A stretch of 64,000 nucleotides of DNA from Paraburkholderia caffeinilytica (GCF_003368325.1 NZ_CP031467.1:3472001-3536000); one strand, 5' to 3'; shown: positions 7,797 to 18,322, numbered from the stretch's first letter. The notes: generated from the sequence alone by a model not told the origin. Numbers and translations: made by a program.

Positions 7797-8717
7797 TCAG
7801 CCCTCGAGTGACAGCATGTCGTGCTCGATCCAGTCGATCACCGAGGTGCGTTTGGGCTGCCAGCCGAGCAGCTTGCGTGCGCGCTCACCGCGCACGCGGC
7901 TGTTCGACCCGAGTCCGTACGAAGCCATTTCGTAACCCCATTCCTCCCGCGCTTCGTCGAGCGGCCAGTCTTGCGGCTCGCCCAGTTTCATCACGCGGGC
8001 GATCGCGGCGCTCATGTCGCGAAACGACGCCTCGCCGCTTTCGACGAAGTAGAAGGCGCCAGCCGGCGATTTCTCCAACGCGAGGCGATACAGTTCGGCG
8101 ACGTCGTCGATATGCACGTTCGACCAGATATTGCCGCCGCTGCCCACATGCCGCACCACGCCGCTCTTTTGCGCCTGACGCACGAGCCGTGGCAACTGCA
8201 CGCTTGCGCTGCCCGGCACCGCGCCGTGGCCGTAGATCAGCGTGTTGCACAGCACCGCCGAGCGGATATTCTGCTGCGCCGCACCGCGCACGCGCTGATC
8301 GATGGCGACGCGTGCCGCTTTGTCCGCAGTCGGTTCGGGCAGGGCGTCTTCGTGATAGATGCGCGTCTCGCCCGTTTCACAGCCCACCTCGCCGCCCGAC
8401 GCATCGCCGACGATGCTCGAGCCGCTCGTGTGCAGAAACGGCTTGCCGGAACCGGAGAGGCCGTCGATCAACGCTTTCACTGCGCCTTCATGGTCGCTGC
8501 TAGCGGCGTTGATCACCGCGTCGGCGGCTTCTGCTTCGGCGATCAGCAGTTCGCGGTCGTCGAGTGTTCCGACGACGGGTTCGATACCGAGGCGTTGCAA
8601 CTCGGCGCTGTGCTCGGGCTTACGGATCAACCCGCGCACCTGATGGCCTGTGCGCGCAAGGTGCGCCGCGATCGAACCGCCGATGAAACCGCTTGCGCCG
8701 GTAATGAAAATCTTCAA
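7797..8717 (-). CDS. NAD(P)-dependent epimerase/dehydratase family (extended SDR) protein
   Basis: A 306-residue protein. I chose the TTG at 8717 because GGGGAG precedes it by six bases and the product then begins MKIFITGASGFIGG, the normal start for this family; an ATG eleven codons upstream (8750) has no better site. The N-terminal Rossmann motif is TGASGFIGG. The middle has YGHGAVPG in place of the usual YxxxK, and NVHIDDVAELYRLALE is the conserved later motif of atypical SDRs. It probably acts on a small NAD(P)-linked substrate in the cytosol; the substrate is unknown. It is divergent from the LysR gene 8825-9721 across a palindromic operator, so it is probably that regulator's target. 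Confidence 0.8.
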   Translation of the reverse strand: MKIFITGASGFIGGSIAAHLARTGHQVRGLIRKPEHSAELQRLGIEPVVGTLDDRELLIAEAEAADAVINAASSDHEGAVKALIDGLSGSGKPFLHTSGSSIVGDASGGEVGCETGETRIYHEDALPEPTADKAARVAIDQRVRGAAQQNIRSAVLCNTLIYGHGAVPGSASVQLPRLVRQAQKSGVVRHVGSGGNIWSNVHIDDVAELYRLALEKSPAGAFYFVESGEASFRDMSAAIARVMKLGEPQDWPLDEAREEWGYEMASYGLGSNSRVRGERARKLLGWQPKRTSVIDWIEHDMLSLEG

Positions 8718-8796
8718 GACGTTCTCCCCAAGGTGGAAACACGATGACATGCACGCAGTATCCGCCGTCTTGATTCTCGCAAAAAGCGTGTTAGTC

Positions 8797-8822
8797 TCAA
8801 ATCAATCTTGATTTGAAATCAA
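8797..8822. promoter_or_regulatory. overlapping palindromes with three half-sites, probable LysR operator
   Basis: TCAAATCAA (8797-8805) is the exact inverse of TTGATTTGA (8808-8816), and TTGATTT (8808-8814) is the exact inverse of AAATCAA (8816-8822). The two palindromes share their central half-site. They sit just before the LysR start codon, in the divergent gap with the epimerase gene, where LysR regulators bind. Confidence 0.7.
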
Positions 8823-8824
8823 CA

Positions 8825-9721
8825 ATGAAAACTTCCACCGACGAATTGCTGGTGTTTGTCACGGTGATCGACTGCGGTTCGATCACCGCGGCGGCCGAGA
8901 AATTGCAGCAGACCGTCTCTGGCGTGAGCCGCGCGCTCACGCGCCTCGAAAAGAAACTCGACACCGCGCTGGTGAGGCGCACCACGCGCCGTTTGCAACT
9001 GACCGAGGAGGGCGAGGCTTTCCTGCTGCGGGCACGGGCGATCCTCGATGCCATGGAAGAGGCGGAGGAATCCGTCACGCGCGGACGCGAGCGGCCCTCG
9101 GGGCGCTTGCGTGTCGATGCGGCGTCACCGTTCATGCTCCATTGCGTGGCGCCGCATATGAAAGCGTTTTCGGCGTTGTATCCGGAGATTCGTCTGGAGC
9201 TGACGAGCAACGAGCGGATCGTCGATCTGCTCGAACAGAAGGTGGACATCGCGATCCGCATCGGTGCATTGCAGGATTCGACCTTGCATGCGCGCGCCTT
9301 GGGCCGTAGCAAGCTGAGGGTGCTCGCGAGTCCGGCGTATCTGGCTGAATACGGCGAGCCGCGTTCGGTGGAAGCATTGCGCGCGCACCGCCTGATCGGT
9401 TTTACGGCGCCGGAGCATCTGAATCGCTGGCCGTTGCGGGCGGGCGGAAAGAGCAAAGCCGAGCTGCTGAAGATCGAACCGGCGATCACCGCATCGAGCG
9501 GCGAGACGCTGCGCCAGCTGGCGCTGTCGGGATGGGGCATCGTCTGTCTCGCCGACTTCATGACCGCGGCCGACGTGCGAGCAGAGCGACTGGTGCCGAT
9601 TCTTGGCAATGTGCTGGTGGACGAGCGGCAGCCGGTGAGTGCGGTGTATTACCAGAGCGCGTCGCTGGCGGGGCGCGTGCAGTGTTTCCTGGATTTCATG
9701 GCGACGCGGGTGAGGCTTTAG
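8825..9721 (+). CDS. LysR-family transcriptional regulator
   Basis: A 298-residue protein of normal LysR length. The N-terminal helix-turn-helix is clear (GSITAAAEKLQQTVSGVSRALTRLEKKLDTALVRRTTRRLQLTEEGEAFL, shown here as the pattern over residues 15-65). The rest is a periplasmic-binding-like effector domain with the AIRIGAL and ALGRSKLRVLASPAYL segments typical of the family. An in-frame TTG four codons upstream is a weaker start than the ATG at 8825. It probably controls itself and the divergent NAD-epimerase gene through the operator at 8797-8822. Effector unknown. Confidence 0.9.
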   Translation: MKTSTDELLVFVTVIDCGSITAAAEKLQQTVSGVSRALTRLEKKLDTALVRRTTRRLQLTEEGEAFLLRARAILDAMEEAEESVTRGRERPSGRLRVDAASPFMLHCVAPHMKAFSALYPEIRLELTSNERIVDLLEQKVDIAIRIGALQDSTLHARALGRSKLRVLASPAYLAEYGEPRSVEALRAHRLIGFTAPEHLNRWPLRAGGKSKAELLKIEPAITASSGETLRQLALSGWGIVCLADFMTAADVRAERLVPILGNVLVDERQPVSAVYYQSASLAGRVQCFLDFMATRVRL

Positions 9722-9773
9722 CGAATCCCGGGTGGCGCGCTTTTTTGTCCGCTTGCCGCCCAACATTTTGAAC

Positions 9774-9786
9774 GTGTATATACAAG
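9774..9786. promoter_or_regulatory. HutC-like operator 1
   Basis: GTGTATATACAAG closely matches the TTGTATATACAA palindrome found at 9917. It is the most distal of three similar sites ahead of hutH. Confidence 0.55.
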
Positions 9787-9916
9787 TTAGTCATCGCGAC
9801 GAACGAACGCGGCGCGGGGTGCGCTGACACCCGAAACGCCGGGTTAACCGATATGCATGCTGCGCAAACATCCCCGTTCTAATGGAAACCCCTAGGCCAG
9901 AAACTGCAAAAACAAG

Positions 9917-9928
9917 TTGTATATACAA
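9917..9928. promoter_or_regulatory. HutC-like operator 2 (perfect palindrome)
   Basis: TTGTATATACAA is a perfect 12-base palindrome 55 bases before hutH. GntR/HutC repressors recognise TTGTAT..ACAA-type sites in other proteobacteria and release them on binding urocanate. The hutC gene lies directly downstream. Confidence 0.75.
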
Positions 9929-9954
9929 GATGGCGCAGCTAGACTTCACTTGAA

Positions 9955-9967
9955 TTGTATAGACAAG
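9955..9967. promoter_or_regulatory. HutC-like operator 3
   Basis: TTGTATAGACAAG differs from the palindrome at 9917 by one inner base and ends 15 bases before the hutH start, where bound repressor would block transcription or early elongation. Confidence 0.65.
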
Positions 9968-9982
9968 ACAGGACACAACACC

Positions 9983-11506
9983 ATGATCACTCTGAAGCCC
10001 GGCTACCTGACCCTCCCGCAACTGCGCCAGATCGCTCGCGAGCACGTCGCGCTGCAACTCGATCCCGCCAGCCACGCCGCTATCGACGCCTGCGCCAAAG
10101 CCGTCGCGGATATCGCCGCGAAGGGCGAGCCGGCGTACGGTATCAACACGGGTTTCGGGCGCCTCGCCAGCACGCACATCCCGCATGACCAGCTTGAGCT
10201 GCTGCAGCGCAATCTGGTGCTGTCGCACGCGGTCGGCGTGGGTGAGCCGATGTCGCGTCCGGTCGTGCGTCTGTTGATCGCGCTGAAGCTGTCGAGCCTC
10301 GGCCGCGGCCATTCGGGCATCCGTCGCGAAGTGATGGAAGCGCTGATCACGCTGTATAACGCCGACGTGCTGCCGGTGATTCCGGTCAAGGGTTCGGTCG
10401 GCGCATCGGGCGACCTCGCGCCGCTCGCGCATATGTCGGCAACCCTGCTGGGTGTCGGCGAAGTGTTCGCCAAGGGTGAACGCATGCCGGCCACCGAAGG
10501 CCTCGCGCTGGTCGGCCTGAAGCCGCTCACGCTGCAAGCGAAGGAAGGTCTCGCGCTGCTGAACGGCACGCAAGCCTCGACCGCGCTCGCGCTCTACAAC
10601 ATGTTCGCCATCGAAGACCTGTACCGCACCGCGCTGGTGGCGGGCGCGCTGTCGGTGGATGCCGCAGCGGGTTCGGTCAAGCCGTTCGACGCGCGTATTC
10701 ACGAACTGCGCGGCCATCAAGGCCAGATCGACGCGGCCGCGGCTTACCGTTCGCTGTTGCAAGGCTCGGGCATCAATGTTTCGCACGCCGATTGCGACAA
10801 GGTGCAGGACCCGTACAGCCTGCGCTGCCAGCCGCAGGTAATGGGCGCGTGTCTGGACCAGATGCGTCAGGCGGCCGACCTGCTGCTGATCGAAGCCAAC
10901 GCCGTCTCCGACAATCCGCTGATCTTCCCGGACACGGGCGAAGTGCTGTCGGGCGGCAATTTCCACGCTGAGCCGGTTGCATTCGCGGCAGACAATCTCG
11001 CGCTCGCCGTCGCCGAAATCGGCGCCCTGGCCGAACGCCGCATCGCGCTTCTGATCGACGCGACGCTGTCGGGCCTGCCGCCGTTCCTCGTGCGCGACGG
11101 TGGCGTGAACTCGGGCTTCATGATCGCTCACGTGACGGCCGCGGCACTCGCGTCGGAGAACAAGACGCTCGCACATCCGGCTTCGGTCGATTCGCTGCCG
11201 ACCTCCGCGAACCAGGAAGACCACGTTTCGATGGCGACGTTCGCTGCGCGCAAGCTCGGTGACATCGCGGAAAACGTCGCGAACATCCTGTCGATCGAGT
11301 TGCTCGCCGCGGCGCAAGGCGTCGATCTGCGCGCGCCGCACAAGACCAGCCCGAGCCTGCAGAAAGTGATGGACGCGGTGCGCAAGGACGTTGCGCATTA
11401 CGAGCTCGATCACTATTTCGCACCGGATATCGCGGCCGTCACGCGTCTCGTGCAGAACGGCACGATCGCAAAGCTGAGCCCGTTCTCGTTCGCGTCCGAG
11501 CAGTAA
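9983..11506 (+). CDS. hutH: histidine ammonia-lyase
   Basis: A 507-residue protein, the usual length of the family. It deaminates L-histidine to trans-urocanate, the first step of histidine breakdown, in the cytosol as a homotetramer. The self-cyclising Ala141-Ser142-Gly143 of the MIO prosthetic group is present in [14 protein letters not shown]. The N-terminal [11 protein letters not shown] and the late [20 protein letters not shown] segment (here [14 protein letters not shown]) are both family signatures. The ATG at 9983 follows a GGACA site and matches the family start; upstream in-frame codons lie inside the operator region. First gene of the hut operon, with the repressor gene 36 bases downstream. 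Confidence 0.97.
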   Translation: MITLKPGYLTLPQLRQIAREHVALQLDPASHAAIDACAKAVADIAAKGEPAYGINTGFGRLASTHIPHDQLELLQRNLVLSHAVGVGEPMSRPVVRLLIALKLSSLGRGHSGIRREVMEALITLYNADVLPVIPVKGSVGASGDLAPLAHMSATLLGVGEVFAKGERMPATEGLALVGLKPLTLQAKEGLALLNGTQASTALALYNMFAIEDLYRTALVAGALSVDAAAGSVKPFDARIHELRGHQGQIDAAAAYRSLLQGSGINVSHADCDKVQDPYSLRCQPQVMGACLDQMRQAADLLLIEANAVSDNPLIFPDTGEVLSGGNFHAEPVAFAADNLALAVAEIGALAERRIALLIDATLSGLPPFLVRDGGVNSGFMIAHVTAAALASENKTLAHPASVDSLPTSANQEDHVSMATFAARKLGDIAENVANILSIELLAAAQGVDLRAPHKTSPSLQKVMDAVRKDVAHYELDHYFAPDIAAVTRLVQNGTIAKLSPFSFASEQ

Positions 11507-11542
11507 GCTCGAACACCCCGTTTCAGGCACACCAACAAACCC

Positions 11543-12238
11543 ATGAACGCACCGGCCTATCAGGGCATCAAGGACTTCATCCTCGGCCGCATCCACGCGG
11601 GCGAATGGGCTGAAGGCGACCAGGTGCCCTCCGAAAACGAGCTCGCCCGCGAATTCAACGTCGCGCGCATGACGGTCAACCGTGCGTTGCGCGAGCTGAC
11701 CTCGGAGCAGGTCCTCACACGTGTGCAGGGCTCGGGCACCTTCGTAGCCCGGCCTAAGTACGAATCGACGCTGGTGGCGATCCGCAGTATCTCCGACGAA
11801 ATCGTCGCGCGCGGTCATCGCTATCAGGCGAAGGTGCTGCACATCGGCGCGAGCATCGCCGACGAGGCGCTCGCAGAAGAAATGCAGGTGAGCGCGGGCA
11901 GTCCGGTGTTTCATTCGCGCGTGCTGCATTTCGAAAACGATGAGCCGGTGCAACTCGAAGAGCGCTGGGTCAACCCGGCGGTCGCGCCCGAGTACGCGTT
12001 GCAGGACTTCACGAACACCACGCCGAACCAGTATCTGGTGCGCGTCGCGCCGCTGCAGCGCGTCGAGTACCGCATCGAAGCGTTGGCCGCGGATGCGGAT
12101 ACACGCGCGCTGCTGATGATGGATGAACTCGAACCGTGCCTCGTGCTGCACCGGCGCACGTGGTCGCAGAGCCAGGTCGCTTCGGTCGCCAATCTCTGGC
12201 ATCCCGGCAGCCGCTATCGTTTCACCGGACATTTCTGA
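11543..12238 (+). CDS. hutC: histidine utilization repressor, GntR/HutC family
   Basis: A 231-residue regulator. Residues 5-72 form a GntR winged helix (VPSENELAREFNVARMTVNRAL, with the family's VQGSGTFVA wing). Residues about 95-228 form a UTRA ligand-binding domain, ending in SVANLWHPGSRYRFTGHF, which is characteristic of HutC. The known ligand of the family is urocanate, the product of HutH. Sitting between hutH and hutU, it is autoregulated if the sites at 9774-9967 are its operators. Confidence 0.95.
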   Translation: MNAPAYQGIKDFILGRIHAGEWAEGDQVPSENELAREFNVARMTVNRALRELTSEQVLTRVQGSGTFVARPKYESTLVAIRSISDEIVARGHRYQAKVLHIGASIADEALAEEMQVSAGSPVFHSRVLHFENDEPVQLEERWVNPAVAPEYALQDFTNTTPNQYLVRVAPLQRVEYRIEALAADADTRALLMMDELEPCLVLHRRTWSQSQVASVANLWHPGSRYRFTGHF

Positions 12239-12310
12239 TTTCGCTGCATTTTTTCGACTCGTTTTCCGACCTATTTTCCTGAATTTTTTTCACGCATTCC
12301 GAGGGCCACC

Positions 12311-13999
12311 ATGAACAACCCGAAACACATCGACCCGCGTCTGGACCCGACTCGCACGATCCGCGCACCGCGCGGCGCGGAAAAGACCTGCAAGACCTGG
12401 ATCGCGGAAGCCGCGTACCGGATGATCCAGAACAATCTGGACCCGGAAGTCGCCGAGCATCCGCACGCACTGGTGGTGTACGGCGGCATTGGCCGTGCCG
12501 CGCGTAACTGGGATTGCTTCGATCAGATCCTGACTTCGCTGAAGGACCTGAACGAAGACGAGACGCTGCTGATTCAATCGGGCAAGCCGGTCGGCGTGTT
12601 CAGGACGCATGCGGACGCACCGCGCGTGCTGCTGGCGAATTCGAATCTGGTGCCGCATTGGGCGACGTGGGAACACTTCCACGAACTCGATCGCAAGGGC
12701 CTGATGATGTACGGGCAGATGACCGCGGGCAGCTGGATCTACATCGGCAGCCAGGGCATCGTGCAGGGCACCTACGAGACGTTCTTCTCGGTGGCGAACC
12801 AGCATTTCAATGGCGATCCGTCGGGCCGCTGGATTCTGACGGGCGGCCTGGGCGGCATGGGCGGCGCACAACCGCTGGCTGCAACCATGGCCGGCTTCTC
12901 GATGATCGCGGTGGAGTGCGACGAGACGCGTATCGACTTCCGTCTGAAGACGCGTTACGTCGACAAGAAAGCGGCGACGCTCGACGAAGCGCTCGCCATG
13001 CTCGATGAAGCGAAGAAAGCAGGCAAGCCGGTGTCGATCGGCCTGCTCGGCAACGCAGCGGACGTGTTCGCTGAATGCGTGACGCGCGGCATCACGCCGG
13101 ATTGCGTGACCGATCAGACCAGCGCGCACGATCCGATTCACGGCTACCTGCCGCAAGGCTGGAATGTCGAAGACTGGCGCGAGCGTCAGAAGACGGTACC
13201 GGACAGCATCGTGCTGCCCGCCAAGCAGTCGATGGCCAAGCAGGTTCAGGCGATGCTGACGCTGCAGGAGCGTGGCGCCGCGACGCTCGACTACGGCAAC
13301 AACATTCGTCAGATGGCGTTGGAAATGGGCGTCGAAAACGCGTTCGATTTCCCGGGTTTCGTGCCGGCGTATATCCGTCCGTTGTTCTGCGAAGGCAAGG
13401 GTCCGTTCCGCTGGGTCGCGCTCTCGGGCGACCCGGAAGACATCTACAAGACCGATGCGAAGGTCAAGGAACTGATTCCCGACGATCCGCATCTGCACAA
13501 CTGGCTCGACATGGCGCGCGAACGCATTGCGTTCCAGGGTCTGCCGGCGCGGATCTGCTGGGTCGGCGTGAAGGATCGTTACCGTCTGGGCCAGGCGTTC
13601 AACGAAATGGTCCGCAACGGCGAGCTGAAAGCGCCGATCGTGATCGGCCGCGATCACCTCGATACCGGTTCGGTCGCCAGCCCGAATCGCGAAACCGAAT
13701 CGATGAAAGACGGCTCGGACGCAGTCAGCGACTGGCCGTTGCTCAATGCACTGCTGAACACGGCAGGCGGCGCGTCGTGGGTCTCGCTGCATCATGGCGG
13801 CGGGGTCGGCATGGGCTTCAGCCAGCACTCGGGCGTCGTGATCGTCGCCGACGGCACGGATGCCGCGAAAGAGCGCCTCGGCCGCGTGCTGTTCAACGAT
13901 CCGGCGACCGGTGTGATGCGTCACGCGGATGCAGGCTATGAACTCGCGCAGGAAACGGCGCGCGAGGCGGGCCTGAATCTGCCGATGCTGGGCCGTTGA
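12311..13999 (+). CDS. hutU: urocanate hydratase
   Basis: A 562-residue protein, the usual length. It hydrates urocanate to imidazolone propionate using tightly bound NAD+ as an electrophile. The NAD-binding [14 protein letters not shown], the conserved YCG-type stretch near [13 protein letters not shown], and the C-terminal glycine-rich [20 protein letters not shown] are all present. The start [22 protein letters not shown] matches the family. It is 72 bases after hutC, with a CGAGGG site ahead of the ATG. Confidence 0.97.
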   Translation: MNNPKHIDPRLDPTRTIRAPRGAEKTCKTWIAEAAYRMIQNNLDPEVAEHPHALVVYGGIGRAARNWDCFDQILTSLKDLNEDETLLIQSGKPVGVFRTHADAPRVLLANSNLVPHWATWEHFHELDRKGLMMYGQMTAGSWIYIGSQGIVQGTYETFFSVANQHFNGDPSGRWILTGGLGGMGGAQPLAATMAGFSMIAVECDETRIDFRLKTRYVDKKAATLDEALAMLDEAKKAGKPVSIGLLGNAADVFAECVTRGITPDCVTDQTSAHDPIHGYLPQGWNVEDWRERQKTVPDSIVLPAKQSMAKQVQAMLTLQERGAATLDYGNNIRQMALEMGVENAFDFPGFVPAYIRPLFCEGKGPFRWVALSGDPEDIYKTDAKVKELIPDDPHLHNWLDMARERIAFQGLPARICWVGVKDRYRLGQAFNEMVRNGELKAPIVIGRDHLDTGSVASPNRETESMKDGSDAVSDWPLLNALLNTAGGASWVSLHHGGGVGMGFSQHSGVVIVADGTDAAKERLGRVLFNDPATGVMRHADAGYELAQETAREAGLNLPMLGR

Positions 14000-14634
14000 T
14001 CGTGGCGCATCAGCGCTCGCCAGCCGGCAGCAAGGCAAGCACGACGCTCATTCGCGGCGCCGACCTCGTGGCGGCGCCGTGGAAGAACGGTGGCGGCGTC
14101 ACGCGCGAGGTGGGGGCGTTCCCCGAAGGTGCGGGGCTTGACGCATTCACGTGGCGCGTGAGCATCGCCGACGTGGCGCAAGCGGGGCCGTTCTCGCGTT
14201 TCGCGGGTATCGATCGCACGCTGGTGTTGTTGTCGGGCGCGGGCATGTTGCTCGACGAAACAGACGACACCGGCGCGCACGCCGTGAAGACGCATGCGTT
14301 GACTCAGCCGCTCGATATCGCGCGGTTTGCGGGCGAAGCGCGAATCGACGCACGCCTCGTCGACGGCGCCACGCGCGACTTCAACCTGATGGTCCGCCGT
14401 GGCGCGGCGGAGGGCGAAACAGAAGTGTGGCGCGGCGACTCACAACACACTTTGTCTGCCGACGTCGTGCTGTTGTTCTGCGCAAGCGGTTCGGTTTCGG
14501 TCACGCTCGGCGGCGAGGTTCAAGCGCGCGTGCTTGAAGCCGACGACACACTGCGCATCGATACGCCGAATGCGCTGTCGTGCGCAGTGAAGGGCGCGGG
14601 CGCAGTGCTCGCGATCCGTATTCGCCATACGTGA
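13996..14634 (+). CDS. hutD: HutD family protein
   Basis: A protein of about 212 residues in a double cupin-like fold. The motif [15 protein letters not shown] near residue 29 and [15 protein letters not shown] near residue 72 are HutD signatures. HutD has no established catalytic role; work in Pseudomonas points to a governor that limits hut expression, perhaps by binding an intermediate such as formylglutamate. The start is uncertain: a TTG at 13996 overlaps the hutU stop and a GTG lies at 14002, neither with a strong ribosome site, so translation is probably coupled to hutU. Confidence 0.88.
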   Translation: MIVAHQRSPAGSKASTTLIRGADLVAAPWKNGGGVTREVGAFPEGAGLDAFTWRVSIADVAQAGPFSRFAGIDRTLVLLSGAGMLLDETDDTGAHAVKTHALTQPLDIARFAGEARIDARLVDGATRDFNLMVRRGAAEGETEVWRGDSQHTLSADVVLLFCASGSVSVTLGGEVQARVLEADDTLRIDTPNALSCAVKGAGAVLAIRIRHT

Positions 14635-14776
14635 CGACGGCAACAATGACGACGATTCGCGTGCGCGCTTGAGTCCTGATAACGGCTTGGTAAAGGCCCG
14701 CTAAAGGCCCCACAAATGCCAGGCAAAGCGCGCCGCGAATCACCACAGACACGCAACGAGCTGCAAAGAGCACGCG

Positions 14777-16000
14777 ATGAAGCAAACCGTCTGGCATCAC
14801 CTGAAACTCTGCCCCGAGGGCGATCCCCAGCACACGCTGCCCGATGCCGCGATTGCCGTTGAAAACGGCAAGATCGCGTGGCTCGGCGCAGCTTCCGAAT
14901 TACCCGCCAGCTATGCCGCGTGGCCGCGCGAAGATCTGCAGGGCGCGTGGGTGACGCCGGGTCTCGTCGATTGCCATACCCATCTGGTGTACGGCGGCCA
15001 GCGCGCGGATGAATTCGCGCAGCGTCTCGCGGGCGTCAGCTATGAAGAAATCGCGCGGCAGGGCGGCGGCATCGTCTCGACAGTGCGCGCCACGCGAGCC
15101 GCTGACGAAGATTCGCTGTTCCGTCAATCGGCCGCGCGCCTCGAAGCGCTGCTCGCCGAAGGCGTGACGGCGATCGAAATCAAATCCGGCTATGGCCTCG
15201 ATCTCGCCAGCGAACGCAAGATGCTGCGCGTCGCGCGCCGGTTGGGCGAACGCTATCCGGTGACGGTCTATACGACGTTTCTCGGTGCGCACGCCTTGCC
15301 ACCTGAATTCGCGGGAAGGGCCGATGCGTATATCGACGAAGTCTGCGACACGATGCTGCCCGCGCTCGCCGACGAAGGACTGATCGACGCCGTCGACGTG
15401 TTCTGCGAACGCATCGGTTTTTCTCTGGAACAAAGCGAGCGCGTGTTCAACGCAGCGGAGCGTCATGCACTGCCGGTGAAAATGCACGCCGAGCAGTTGT
15501 CGAACGGCGGCGGCACGGCATTGGCCGCGCGTCACCATGCGCTATCCGCCGATCACCTCGAATTTCTCGACGAAGCCGGCGTCGCCGCGATGAAAGCGTC
15601 CGGCACCGTTGCCGTGCTGCTGCCCGGCGCGTACTACTTCATCCGCGAGACGCAGTTGCCGCCGCTGGACCTGCTGCGGCGCTATCAGGTGCCGATCGCG
15701 ATTTCCACCGACAGCAATCCCGGCACGTCGCCCACCACTTCGCTGTTGCTGATGATGAACATGGCAACCACCTTGTTCCGCATGACCGTGCCCGAAGTGC
15801 TGCAAGGCGTGACCACGCATGCGGCGCGCGCGCTCGGCAAGGCGGACCGGCATGGCTCGCTGGCGGCCGGACGCGCGGCGGACTTCGCGGTGTGGTCGGT
15901 GGAAACGCTTGCCGAGCTGGCTTACTGGATTGGGCGTCCGTTGTGCGCGCGAGTCGTGCGCGCGGGCGAGACGGTTTATACGCGGCGTGATTTGAGCTAG
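14777..16000 (+). CDS. hutI: imidazolonepropionase
   Basis: A 407-residue amidohydrolase that opens the imidazolone ring to give N-formimidoyl-L-glutamate. The metal-binding [11 protein letters not shown] motif, the [10 protein letters not shown] motif and the [11 protein letters not shown] motif are present, as is the late [11 protein letters not shown] segment with the catalytic Asp. It follows hutD after 142 non-coding bases, so it may have its own promoter, and sits 10 bases before hutF. Confidence 0.97.
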   Translation: MKQTVWHHLKLCPEGDPQHTLPDAAIAVENGKIAWLGAASELPASYAAWPREDLQGAWVTPGLVDCHTHLVYGGQRADEFAQRLAGVSYEEIARQGGGIVSTVRATRAADEDSLFRQSAARLEALLAEGVTAIEIKSGYGLDLASERKMLRVARRLGERYPVTVYTTFLGAHALPPEFAGRADAYIDEVCDTMLPALADEGLIDAVDVFCERIGFSLEQSERVFNAAERHALPVKMHAEQLSNGGGTALAARHHALSADHLEFLDEAGVAAMKASGTVAVLLPGAYYFIRETQLPPLDLLRRYQVPIAISTDSNPGTSPTTSLLLMMNMATTLFRMTVPEVLQGVTTHAARALGKADRHGSLAAGRAADFAVWSVETLAELAYWIGRPLCARVVRAGETVYTRRDLS

Positions 16001-16010
16001 GGCCTGAGAG

Positions 16011-17396
16011 ATGATGCAATCAAAACAATCGCTATTCGCCGATCACGCCTATCTGCCCGACGGCTGGCGCCGCAATGTGCTGCTGGAATGGGACGCGAAC
16101 GGCACGCTGACAGCGGTCACGCCCGATACGGCGGCGTTTCCTGACGGCGCGCAAAAAGCCGCCGGTCCCGTGTTGCCTGGCATGCCGAATCTTCACTCGC
16201 ATGCATTTCAACGTGCGATGGCCGGCCTCACCGAGTACCGGGCGAACGCCACCGATAACTTCTGGAGCTGGCGCGATCTGATGTACCGCTTCGCTGCGCG
16301 GATCACGCCGGAAGGGCTTGCTGCCGTCGCGCAGTGGCTGTACATCGAGATGTTGAAGGCGGGCTACACGTCGGTCTGTGAATTCCATTACGTGCATCAC
16401 GCGCCGGATGGCAGCCGCTATTCGAATCAGGCGGAACTGGCGCAGCGCGTGGTCGATGCGGCGTCGGCGAGCGGCATCGGCATGACGATGCTGCCCGTGC
16501 TGTATCAGTACAGCGGTTTCGGATCGCGCGCGCCGCGTGAGGATCAGCGGCGCTTCATCAACACGCCGGAGAGTCTGCTCGAGCTGCTCGCTACGGTGCG
16601 CGCCGCGCGTCCCGAGAGCGCCGCGTTGCGCTATGGCGTGGCGCCGCATTCGCTGCGCGCGGTATCGGCCGATTCGCTGCATGCACTGCTGAATGGCATC
16701 GATAACAGCGCGCCGGTTCACATCCATATCGCTGAGCAAACCGCCGAAGTCGACGCCTGCCTCGAAACCGAAGGCGCGCGCCCGGTGCAATGGCTGCTCG
16801 ATCGATTCGATGTCGACAGCCGCTGGTGCCTCGTGCACGCCACGCATGTCGATGCGAACGAAACGCTGGCGCTTGCGAAAAGCGGCGCGGTCGCGGGTTT
16901 GTGTTTGACCACCGAAGCGAATCTCGGCGACGGCATTTTTCCGGCGCACGAGTATCTCGACGCGCAAGGACGAATCGGTGTGGGCTCGGATAGTCATATC
17001 GGCGTCGACTGGCGAGCGGAATTGCGTTTGCTCGAATACGGCCAGCGCCTGACACGCCGTCAGCGTAATGTGCTGGCATCGGCGCAGGCAACGCACGTGG
17101 CCGACCGTCTGTTCGACGCCGCGCTCGAAGGCGGCGCGCATGCCACCGGCCGTGCGGTGGGGGCATTGCAAGCGGGCCGTCGTGCCGACTGGCTGGTGCT
17201 CGACGCAGATCATTCGAGCATTGCCGGACACGCACCGGACGCGTGGCTCTCGGGCGTTGTATTCTGCGAACATGGCGAGACGCCGATTCGCGACGTCTAT
17301 GCGGGCGGCGACAAGGTCGTCGACAACCGCCGCCATCGCGATGAAGAGGGTGCTTACGCGCGTTATCGCGAGGCGCTTACCGATTTGCTCAAGTAA
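16011..17396 (+). CDS. hutF: formimidoylglutamate deiminase
   Basis: A 461-residue amidohydrolase that deiminates N-formimidoylglutamate to N-formylglutamate plus ammonia. The metal ligands are in NLHSHAFQRAMAG, HIHIAEQ and VGSDSHIGVDW. The VHATHVDANE segment precedes the last. Two adjacent in-frame ATGs (16011, 16014) are possible starts. Its presence with hutG shows the five-step route ending in formate and glutamate, not the one-step formimidoylglutamase route to formamide. Confidence 0.95.
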   Translation: MMQSKQSLFADHAYLPDGWRRNVLLEWDANGTLTAVTPDTAAFPDGAQKAAGPVLPGMPNLHSHAFQRAMAGLTEYRANATDNFWSWRDLMYRFAARITPEGLAAVAQWLYIEMLKAGYTSVCEFHYVHHAPDGSRYSNQAELAQRVVDAASASGIGMTMLPVLYQYSGFGSRAPREDQRRFINTPESLLELLATVRAARPESAALRYGVAPHSLRAVSADSLHALLNGIDNSAPVHIHIAEQTAEVDACLETEGARPVQWLLDRFDVDSRWCLVHATHVDANETLALAKSGAVAGLCLTTEANLGDGIFPAHEYLDAQGRIGVGSDSHIGVDWRAELRLLEYGQRLTRRQRNVLASAQATHVADRLFDAALEGGAHATGRAVGALQAGRRADWLVLDADHSSIAGHAPDAWLSGVVFCEHGETPIRDVYAGGDKVVDNRRHRDEEGAYARYREALTDLLK

Positions 17397-17500
17397 ACTG
17401 TCGACGCCACGTGCTGAGGCAAACTGCTTGCGCCGATGGCTGAACACGCTGAGCGTTCAACCTTAACCGATCTCATCGACCCCATCGACCCCGGACTGAC

Positions 17501-18322
17501 ATGACTGCCTCGTCTACTGCCACAACTCCGCCGGTTCTATCGCTGCATCAGGGAAGCCTGCCGTTGCTGATTTCGATCCCGCATCTGGGCACGCAAATCC
17601 CGGCCGATATCGCCGCAACGATGACGCCGGTCGCGCAGCGCACCGACGACTGCGACTGGCATCTCGACCGTCTCTACGCGTTTGCGAAACGCATGGGCGC
17701 GTCGATCCTGTCGCCGACCTACGCGCGTTATGTGATCGACCTGAACCGTCCGCCCGACGGCGCGAATCTGTATCCGGGACAGGACACCACCGGCCTGCTG
17801 CCGGTCGATACCTTCGACAAGGAACCCTTGTACCTCGACGGCCATCTGCCGACCGACGCCGAAGTCGCACGCCGGCGCGATGCTTACTGGAAGCCCTACC
17901 ACGAAGCGCTGACGGGCGAACTGGCCGCGCTGAAGGCGAAACACGGCAAGGTGCTGTTGTGGGAAGCGCATTCGATTCGCTCGCACGTGCCGCGTTTTTT
18001 CGAGGGACGTCTGCCGGATTTCAACTTCGGCACCTCGAACGGCGCCAGCGCGGTGGCTGGATTGGGCGAGGAATTGGCCGCCGTGGTCGAACGGCATGGC
18101 GGGTATTCCGCTGTCGCCAATGGGCGGTTCAAGGGCGGGTATATCACGCGGCAGTACGGGCAGCCGTCGCAGGGTGTGCATGCGGTACAGCTCGAGTTGT
18201 CGCAGATTACGTATATGGAAGAGCAGATGCCGTATGCGTATGACGACGCGTTGGCCTTGAAGGTCGAGCCCTTGCTGGAGAAACTGATGACGACGGCGCT
18301 GGAGCGCGTCAAAACGGCTTGA
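17501..18322 (+). CDS. hutG: N-formylglutamate deformylase
   Basis: A 273-residue protein of the N-formylglutamate amidohydrolase family, giving L-glutamate and formate. The conserved LISIPHLGTQIP, the metal-binding TDDCDWHLDRLYAFA and the LLWEAHSIRSHVPR motifs are present, as is the CYGQP-type segment (ITRQYGQPSQGVHAVQLEL). It is the last gene of the hut cluster, 104 bases after hutF. Confidence 0.95.
   Translation: MTASSTATTPPVLSLHQGSLPLLISIPHLGTQIPADIAATMTPVAQRTDDCDWHLDRLYAFAKRMGASILSPTYARYVIDLNRPPDGANLYPGQDTTGLLPVDTFDKEPLYLDGHLPTDAEVARRRDAYWKPYHEALTGELAALKAKHGKVLLWEAHSIRSHVPRFFEGRLPDFNFGTSNGASAVAGLGEELAAVVERHGGYSAVANGRFKGGYITRQYGQPSQGVHAVQLELSQITYMEEQMPYAYDDALALKVEPLLEKLMTTALERVKTA

Noticed and set aside
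9791..12232. Leftward 813-codon frame opposite hutH and hutC
   Set aside because: A long open antisense frame is usual in GC-rich genes. The sense frames are hutH and hutC with full catalytic and DNA-binding motifs.
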